DNA of 64,000 nucleotides from JALYXI01 sp963716685 (GTDB lineage Bacteria; Acidobacteriota; Terriglobia; Bryobacterales; Bryobacteraceae): positions 620,001-684,000 of the forward strand of contig CAVQTR010000003.1 of assembly GCA_963716685.1 (NCBI GenBank). Direction: 5' to 3'. The position numbers were made by a program, and so were the translations under genes. The notes under the pieces are model-generated. The model saw only the letters and a program-made list of their open reading frames with translations, ran no database searches and was not told the DNA's origin. The first letter of the stretch is position 1. Each line of letters begins with the position of its first letter. This document shows, piece after piece, positions 59,328 through 64,000 of the stretch.

Positions 59328-59342
59328 GGCTGCTTTTTTTTT
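59311..59342 (+). terminator. Rho-independent terminator overlapping the stop codon
   Basis: The stem AAAAGCAGCCC (59311-59321) pairs with GGGCTGCTTTT (59327-59337) around a 5-nt loop and is followed by an uninterrupted T run to 59342. The stop codon TAG of the preceding gene (59325-59327) falls in the loop and first stem base. It ends the RRM/73-residue transcript. Confidence 0.9.
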
Positions 59343-59434
59343 GTCCCTTGTGAAGTTTGTCCTAAAGTACATCCTCTCCTTGCTTTCCGTTCCATCCCTT
59401 CGATAATCTTTCCACTTGCTGTTCCCCGGAACTT

Positions 59435-61606
59435 ATGAACAAGCCAGCCGCTCTGTGGTTACAAGCCACGGACCAAGTAGGAAACGGCCAGGAATACCTT
59501 CTCGCCGCCATATCCATTGCTATTCTGAGTCTCCTGGTCGCCGCGCTGCTGGCGAGATATGTCATTGGACAGGACACCGGATCGCCCGAGATGCGCAAGA
59601 TCTCCAACGCGATCCGGCAGGGAGCGGAAGCTTTTATGCGCCGCCAGAACCAAACAATTCTGCTGCTTTCCGGCGCCGCGGCGATCCTCATTTTTCTCGG
59701 TTATTACTTTTTTAAACAGGACGCGGTGCTCGCGCGCCGCATGACTCTTTCCTTTGTGGCGGGGGCGCTGTGCTCCACGGCGTCCGGCTTTTGCGGGATG
59801 TGGGTGTCCATCCGCAGCAATATCCGGACGGCCGCCGCTGCGAGAACCAGTCTGAACAAAGCCATGCAGATCGCGCTCCGAGGCGGGGCTGTAACCGGAC
59901 TCGGTGTGGTGTCGCTTTCGCTTCTGGGCGTGGGTACGCTGTTTTTACTTTTCGACGGCCTGAATAATCCCACCCAGGCGCCCACCCAGATTGTTGCGTT
60001 TGGGTTCGGCGCCAGTTTCGTGGCTCTCTTCGCTCAACTTGGCGGCGGCATTTATACCAAGGCCGCCGACGTTGGCGCCGACCTGGTTGGCAAGGTGGAA
60101 GCCGGGATTCCCGAGGACGACCCGCGGAACCCCGCTGTCATTGCTGACCTGGTGGGTGACAACGTTGGCGATTGTGCCGGCCGCGGCGCCGACCTGTTTG
60201 AATCCACCGCGGCCGAAAATGTCGGCGCAATGCTGCTCGGCGTCACTATGTATCCCGTTTTTGGGGTCCGCGGCATTATCTTCCCGCTGGTTGCGCATGC
60301 CTTTGGACTGATCGCATCCATTGCCGGCGTGCTGGTTGTCTCGATGAAGGAAGACGGCGACCCCATGAAGGCGCTCAATCGCGGGTATTACCTCAGCACG
60401 GGGATCGCGGTATGCGGGTTCCTGCTCGCGGTGGAACTTCTGCTGAAAGGCAACTTGTTTCTCTTCGGCGCGGGACTGGTGGGTATCGCGACCAGCTTTC
60501 TTTTTGTGTTGATGACCCAGTACTACACGGAGTACAAATACCGGCCGGTGCAGATGATCGCGGCCAGTTGCACCACAGGTCCGGCCACGGCTATCATTTC
60601 CGGCTTTGCGATTGGCCTGGAATGCGTGGCTGCCCCGGTGCTGGTTATCTCAACGGCCATCCTGGGCTCCTACTATTTGGGAGCTAACGCCGGGCTGGAA
60701 GGCGTTTCGAAGATGAGCGCCGGACTGTACGGGACTGCGATCGCGACCATGGGCATGCTCTCCACCGCCGCCTACATTCTGGCGATGGACACATTCGGCC
60801 CCATCACGGACAACGCTGGTGGAATTGTTGAGATGTCGCATCAGCCGGAAGGAATCCGCCACCGCACCGACCGGCTGGACTCCGTTGGCAATACAACTAA
60901 GGCTCTGACCAAAGGTTACGCCATCGGCAGCGCGGCACTGGCGGCGTTTCTGTTATTTTCGGCGTATATCGATGAGGTGAAGGAACTGCTGGCTCGGCCC
61001 GCAGATTCCGTGTTCGTCATCGACATCGGCCACGTGCCTGTATTTACGGGAGCTCTGCTTGGCGCGATGCTGGTGTTCCTCTTTAGTTCGTTCGCGATCA
61101 AGGCGGTGGGGAAAACGGCACAGACGGTGATCGAAGAAGTACGCCGGCAGTTCCGGGAGAATCCGGGGATCATGGCAAGAACATCCGAGCCGGACTACGG
61201 GGCATGCGTGGACATCGTAACGCGTTCCGCGCTGAAGGCCATGATCCTGCCGGGAGCGCTGGCCGTTGCCAGTCCCATCGCGGTCGGCCTGGTATTTCGC
61301 ATGTTTGCGGACCCAGGCGATCAGTTTCCGATTGGCGCGGTGTCCGTCGCGGCGTTTCTGATGGTGGGCACCATCACCGGGATTCTGATGGCGATGTTGA
61401 TGAACAACGGCGGAGGCGCCTGGGACAATGCTAAAAAGTTCATTGAAACCGGACACTACGGCGGCAAGGGCTCAGAGGCTCACAAGGCAAGCGTCGTCGG
61501 TGATACTGTGGGAGACCCGTTCAAGGACACAGCAGGACCGAGTCTGCACGTGCTCATCAAACTGCTCAGCACGATCACACTGGTTGCGGCGCCTCTGTTT
61601 CTATAG
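59435..61606 (+). CDS. hppA: Membrane proton-translocating pyrophosphatase (K+-independent type)
   Basis: A 723-residue protein with about sixteen membrane helices. Pyrophosphate and Mg2+ binding motifs are visible: GGGIYTKAADVGADLVGKVE, DDPRNPAVIADLVGDNVGDC, DNAGGIVEMS and DTVGDPFKDTAGPSLHVLIK. At the K+-switch position the sequence is GNTTKALTKG with Lys489 and Thr492, the pattern of K+-independent H+-pumps; Na+-pumping forms are K+-dependent with Ala at that position. It uses pyrophosphate hydrolysis to build a proton gradient. The gene begins 92 nt after a terminator and so has its own promoter. Confidence 0.93.
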   Translation: MNKPAALWLQATDQVGNGQEYLLAAISIAILSLLVAALLARYVIGQDTGSPEMRKISNAIRQGAEAFMRRQNQTILLLSGAAAILIFLGYYFFKQDAVLARRMTLSFVAGALCSTASGFCGMWVSIRSNIRTAAAARTSLNKAMQIALRGGAVTGLGVVSLSLLGVGTLFLLFDGLNNPTQAPTQIVAFGFGASFVALFAQLGGGIYTKAADVGADLVGKVEAGIPEDDPRNPAVIADLVGDNVGDCAGRGADLFESTAAENVGAMLLGVTMYPVFGVRGIIFPLVAHAFGLIASIAGVLVVSMKEDGDPMKALNRGYYLSTGIAVCGFLLAVELLLKGNLFLFGAGLVGIATSFLFVLMTQYYTEYKYRPVQMIAASCTTGPATAIISGFAIGLECVAAPVLVISTAILGSYYLGANAGLEGVSKMSAGLYGTAIATMGMLSTAAYILAMDTFGPITDNAGGIVEMSHQPEGIRHRTDRLDSVGNTTKALTKGYAIGSAALAAFLLFSAYIDEVKELLARPADSVFVIDIGHVPVFTGALLGAMLVFLFSSFAIKAVGKTAQTVIEEVRRQFRENPGIMARTSEPDYGACVDIVTRSALKAMILPGALAVASPIAVGLVFRMFADPGDQFPIGAVSVAAFLMVGTITGILMAMLMNNGGGAWDNAKKFIETGHYGGKGSEAHKASVVGDTVGDPFKDTAGPSLHVLIKLLSTITLVAAPLFL

Positions 61607-61639
61607 GATGGCCTGTTGTGGTGTAATAGGGTGACCGCC

Positions 61640-61831
61640 ATGAGCACCTTCGGGTACCTTATCGCACCAGCGCTGATGGTGTTGGCTTTTCTGTTTTTCG
61701 GACGCGAGCTCGCGGATGCGATCCGTGACGGCATCGACAACTTTCGCGGCGGTCCCCCTACTCCGATGCACCCCTCGCCGGCTGGCGACAGCGCTTTGCT
61801 TCGGCGGCGTTCCCGGAGAACAAAAGCTTAG
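61640..61831 (+). CDS. Small single-span membrane protein after hppA
   Basis: From ATG 61640 the protein is 63 residues with one membrane segment (FGYLIAPALMVLAFLFFGRE) and a Pro/Ser/Arg-rich tail (TPMHPSPAGDSALLRRRSRR). I do not recognise a family. It lies 33 nt after the pyrophosphatase stop and before a strong terminator, so it is probably expressed with hppA and could be an accessory subunit. The longer start at 61616 adds an unlikely MWCNRVTA segment. Confidence 0.62.
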   Translation: MSTFGYLIAPALMVLAFLFFGRELADAIRDGIDNFRGGPPTPMHPSPAGDSALLRRRSRRTKA

Positions 61832-61844
61832 ACTGTCCAAAAAG

Positions 61845-61880
61845 AAAGGCGGCGCCGTCTTCCGAGCAGCGCCGCCTTTT
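61845..61880. terminator. Bidirectional intrinsic terminator
   Basis: AAAGGCGGCGC (61845-61855) pairs with GCGCCGCCTTT (61869-61879) around a 13-nt loop. A short T run follows on the plus strand and a T-rich stretch follows on the minus strand, so it can stop both the hppA transcript and the convergent small exported-protein gene. Confidence 0.8.
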
Positions 61881-61884
61881 GAGG

Positions 61885-62094
61885 TTACCGCGTCGGAGGA
61901 GCCGTAGCGGTGGTCGTGCTGGAGGTGGACTTCTCCACCTTCTTATGGTGCTTCTTCACCTTGCCCGTTGCGGGGTCGGCTGTGGTCGAAGTGGTGGATT
62001 TCTCATCCATCTTCTTCGTGGTCGTGGTGTCCTGCGCGAACGTAAAGCCGGCCGCGCCGATCAGGAGCGTAAGTCCGAGGATGGCTTTGTTCAT
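61885..62094 (-). CDS. Small exported Lys/Thr-rich protein (paralogue 1)
   Basis: A 69-residue protein with a signal peptide (MNKAILGLTLLIGAAGFTFA) and a mature part made of Lys, Thr and Ser with a KVKKHHKKVEK motif. No family was recognised. It is a close relative of the next gene upstream, with the same signal peptide and basic motif. Very short, charged mature parts like this are seen in acid- or desiccation-stress proteins, but the function is unknown. The stop lies just beyond the bidirectional terminator. Confidence 0.7.
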   Translation of the reverse strand: MNKAILGLTLLIGAAGFTFAQDTTTTKKMDEKSTTSTTADPATGKVKKHHKKVEKSTSSTTTATAPPTR

Positions 62095-62106
62095 GGTTCG
62101 GGTTCC

Positions 62107-62313
62107 TTACTTCGCCGCGGGAGGCGCGCTGGTGGCCGCACCGGCTGCGGGAGCCGAGGGCGTAGTCGCCTTCTTGTGCTTCTTCACCTTCTTGGCAGGT
62201 GCGGTAGTGGACGGAGCGGACTTGCTGTCCATTTTGTCCTGCGCGGCAAACGTCAGCCCCGCGGAACCGATCATCAGAGAGAGGCCAACCAGGCCGGAGA
62301 TAATGTTTTTCAT
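62107..62313 (-). CDS. Small exported Lys/Ala-rich protein (paralogue 2)
   Basis: A 68-residue protein with a signal peptide (MKNIISGLVGLSLMIGSAGLTF) and a mature part with PAKKVKKHKKATTPS and a Pro/Ala tail. It lies 12 nt before paralogue 1 on the same strand and shares its Lys-His motif, which points to a recent tandem duplication. AAGGAAAT precedes the ATG. The mature parts differ in the Thr/Ser versus Ala/Pro content. Function unknown. Confidence 0.7.
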   Translation of the reverse strand: MKNIISGLVGLSLMIGSAGLTFAAQDKMDSKSAPSTTAPAKKVKKHKKATTPSAPAAGAATSAPPAAK

Positions 62314-62434
62314 GACTGTTTGATTTCCTTTTCCCGAGGCGTTCTTGTTTCGCCTTCACTACATAAGACGATTCCCACTCTTAAGGCCGCGTGAACGCGC
62401 AATTAAAGTCGTTTCACCCTGTTAACGTAAAGGT

Positions 62435-63865
62435 ATGGGGTTTTCTGAGTCGTTTTTTGCTTCCCGGTTCGGGCTGCGTACGCAGGATCTGGAAAGCTAT
62501 CTGTCTGACGCGCTCTCTCAGGGTGGAGACTACGCGGACATCTATTTTGAATACCTTGCGACCAGCATGATCGCAATGGATGAATCGATCGTGAAGACTG
62601 CCACCCAGGGCGTCTCGCTCGGTGTTGGCGTGCGCGTTATCTCCGGCGAACGCACCGGCTATGCTTACAGCGACGATCTCAGTCCGGTAAAGATCCGCCA
62701 TGCCGCAAAGGTAGCTGCCTGCATCGCGGCGGGCCCCGCGAAGGTGGAGAAGTCCTCTCTGTCCGAGGGACAGAAGCGCAATCTTTACCCCGTCATTACA
62801 GCGCCGAACGAAACTGGTTTTCTGGAGCGCGTCGATCTGGTGAAAAGGGCGGAGAAGGCCGCGCGCGATTACGATCCGCGCATCTTTCAGGTGCAATCCA
62901 CCTACGCCGACAGCCTTCGCCACGTCCTTGTCGCGAACAGCGATGGCGTTTTGAATTACGACCGGCAGCCGATGGCGCGCCTCAGCGTCGCCGCTCTGGC
63001 GCGTCAAAACGGCGGCGCTCCGCAGAACGGACATGCCGGCGGCGGCGGCCGCGTGGAACTGGATTTCTTCCTGACCGAAAAAACGCCGGAGCACTTCGCG
63101 CGGGAAGCCGCTCGGCAGGCTGTGGTGCAACTGGATGCGGTCGAGGCGCCTGCGGGAGAATCGGTCGTTGTTCTGGGCCCGGGCTGGCCGGGCGTGCTGC
63201 TGCACGAAGCAGTCGGACATGGACTCGAGGCGGATTTCAACCGGAAAGGAACATCGGCGTTCAGCGGCCGCATCGGCCAGCAGGTCGCCAGTCCTCTTTG
63301 CACCGTGATCGACGATGGCACGATAGCGAGCCGGCGCGGATCGCTGAATGTGGATGACGAAGGCAACCCGACGCAAAAGAATGTCCTGATCGAAAAAGGG
63401 ATACTGCGCGGCTATCTGCAGGACCAGCTATCCAGCCGCATTACCGGCGCGGGCGCCACCGGCAATGGCCGGCGCGAGAGCTACGAACACATTCCCATGC
63501 CACGCATGACCAACACCTTCATGCTGGCTGGCGAGAGCGATCCCGAAGAAATCATCCGCTCTGTGCCCAAAGGGCTTTATTGCGCGAATTTCGGCGGGGG
63601 CCAGGTAGACATCACCAGCGGCAACTTCGTTTTTTCGGCGTCCGAGAGCTATCTGATCGAGAACGGTAAGCTTACGCGGCCGGTTCGCAACGCCACGCTG
63701 ATCGGCAACGGGCCGGAAGCAATGAAGTACGTCAGCATGGTCGGCAACGACCTGAAGTTGGACGAAGGCATCGGCGTCTGTGGCAAGGAGGGGCAGAGCG
63801 TTCCTGTGGGTGTGGGTATCCCGACGGTGCGAATCGATCGGATGACGGTGGGTGGCACAGCTTGA
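62435..63865 (+). CDS. tldD: Metalloprotease TldD
   Basis: A 476-residue protein of the TldD/PmbA family. The metal site HEAVGH can be read in LLHEAVGHGLEADFNRKGTS, followed by the family segment GRIGQQVASPLCTVIDDGTI and the end VGVGIPTVRIDRMTVGGTA. TldD and TldE (PmbA) form a heterodimer that processes peptides such as microcin B17 precursors and the CcdA antitoxin. Its TGA overlaps the TTG start of the downstream PmbA/TldE gene, so the two subunits are coupled. Confidence 0.93.
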   Translation: MGFSESFFASRFGLRTQDLESYLSDALSQGGDYADIYFEYLATSMIAMDESIVKTATQGVSLGVGVRVISGERTGYAYSDDLSPVKIRHAAKVAACIAAGPAKVEKSSLSEGQKRNLYPVITAPNETGFLERVDLVKRAEKAARDYDPRIFQVQSTYADSLRHVLVANSDGVLNYDRQPMARLSVAALARQNGGAPQNGHAGGGGRVELDFFLTEKTPEHFAREAARQAVVQLDAVEAPAGESVVVLGPGWPGVLLHEAVGHGLEADFNRKGTSAFSGRIGQQVASPLCTVIDDGTIASRRGSLNVDDEGNPTQKNVLIEKGILRGYLQDQLSSRITGAGATGNGRRESYEHIPMPRMTNTFMLAGESDPEEIIRSVPKGLYCANFGGGQVDITSGNFVFSASESYLIENGKLTRPVRNATLIGNGPEAMKYVSMVGNDLKLDEGIGVCGKEGQSVPVGVGIPTVRIDRMTVGGTA

Positions 63866-64000
63866 GCGACTCCGCTCTGACTGAACTTGCTCAGGACGTG
63901 GTGCGCAGAGCGCTTGCCGCCGGTGCTTCCGATGCCGAGTGCACCATTTCCGAGGGCAGTGAATTCTCCGCCCAGGTGCGCCTGGGAGAACTCGAGACTT
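63862..64000 (+). CDS. pmbA: PmbA/TldE protein (start only, 3' end outside window)
   Basis: The frame opens at TTG 63862 and continues to the window end, giving LSDSALTELAQDVVRRALAA followed by GASDAECTISEGSEFSAQVR and LGELET, the usual N-terminus of the TldE/PmbA partner of TldD. The TTG overlaps the tldD TGA by 3 nt (TTGA). Only 46 codons are visible, so the rest of the protein cannot be assessed. Confidence 0.82.
   Translation, partial: MSDSALTELAQDVVRRALAAGASDAECTISEGSEFSAQVRLGELET

Noticed and set aside
59435..61606. Sodium-pumping pyrophosphatase
   Set aside because: The GNTTKALTKG pattern with Lys489 indicates the K+-independent proton type.

Overview
The window is a gene-dense, high-GC bacterial chromosome segment. 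It most resembles Acidobacteriota of the Solibacter/Bryobacter type. That is an inference from gene content: an Oar-like TonB-dependent receptor with a carboxypeptidase-regulatory domain, tandem PQQ quinoproteins, a PD40-type propeller remnant, a Tat-exported Gfo/Idh/MocA oxidoreductase, VWA/BatA proteins, and a KaiC-like ATPase paired with a hybrid kinase. No phage, insertion sequence, CRISPR array, rRNA or tRNA was recognised. Almost every base is coding, with many 1-4 nt start/stop overlaps.

Layout. 0-2.7 kb (minus): the start of a DUF3500 protein, a sugar-phosphate isomerase-like TIM barrel, the 3' remnant of a PD40 propeller gene and an NAD(P)-binding protein. 2.7-10 kb (minus): an apparent operon of an Oar-like receptor and two PQQ beta-propeller dehydrogenases, one fused to cytochrome c. 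It is read from a near-consensus promoter whose -10 box lies inside a perfect 12-bp inverted repeat. 10-12.1 kb: a basic repeat protein and a secreted oxidoreductase. 12.1-16.5 kb (minus): the conserved rpmH-rnpA-yidD-yidC-jag-mnmE cluster. 16.5-21 kb: a stand-alone receiver, a sigma factor, superoxide dismutase, gatA, gatC and dciA.

21-29 kb (mixed): maf, a penicillin-acylase family hydrolase, lepB with a DinB gene, a GNAT-SDR-cupin trio and glcE/glcF. 29-32.6 kb (minus): a double-domain KaiC-like ATPase followed by a hybrid histidine kinase. 32.6-39.3 kb (plus): a tightly coupled five-gene run, DUF58, BatA-like, large VWA, a small envelope protein and a VanX-like dipeptidase. 39-48 kb: a DUF892 protein, type II NADH dehydrogenase, moeA, a VWA protein, a CHASE3-PAS hybrid kinase coupled to an MFS transporter, and an esterase. 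48-52.6 kb (minus): mobA, an Mla-type ABC ATPase, a HAD hydrolase, marC and an MFS_3 exporter. 52.6-64 kb: lytic transglycosylase, AmiC-like amidase, ferritin-like protein, transpeptidase, SDR, family-5 uracil-DNA glycosylase, RRM protein, proton pyrophosphatase, two small Lys-rich exported proteins and tldD/pmbA.

Two things stand out. First, three housekeeping genes (mnmE twice, yidC, lepB) are each broken by what looks like one extra base. All four shifts have the same sign and fall between 12.8 and 24.6 kb, which looks more like consensus error than gene loss but cannot be settled here. Second, the least understood functional units are the KaiC-like/hybrid-kinase pair and the DUF58-BatA-VWA-VanX operon, which has no MoxR ATPase gene next to it.
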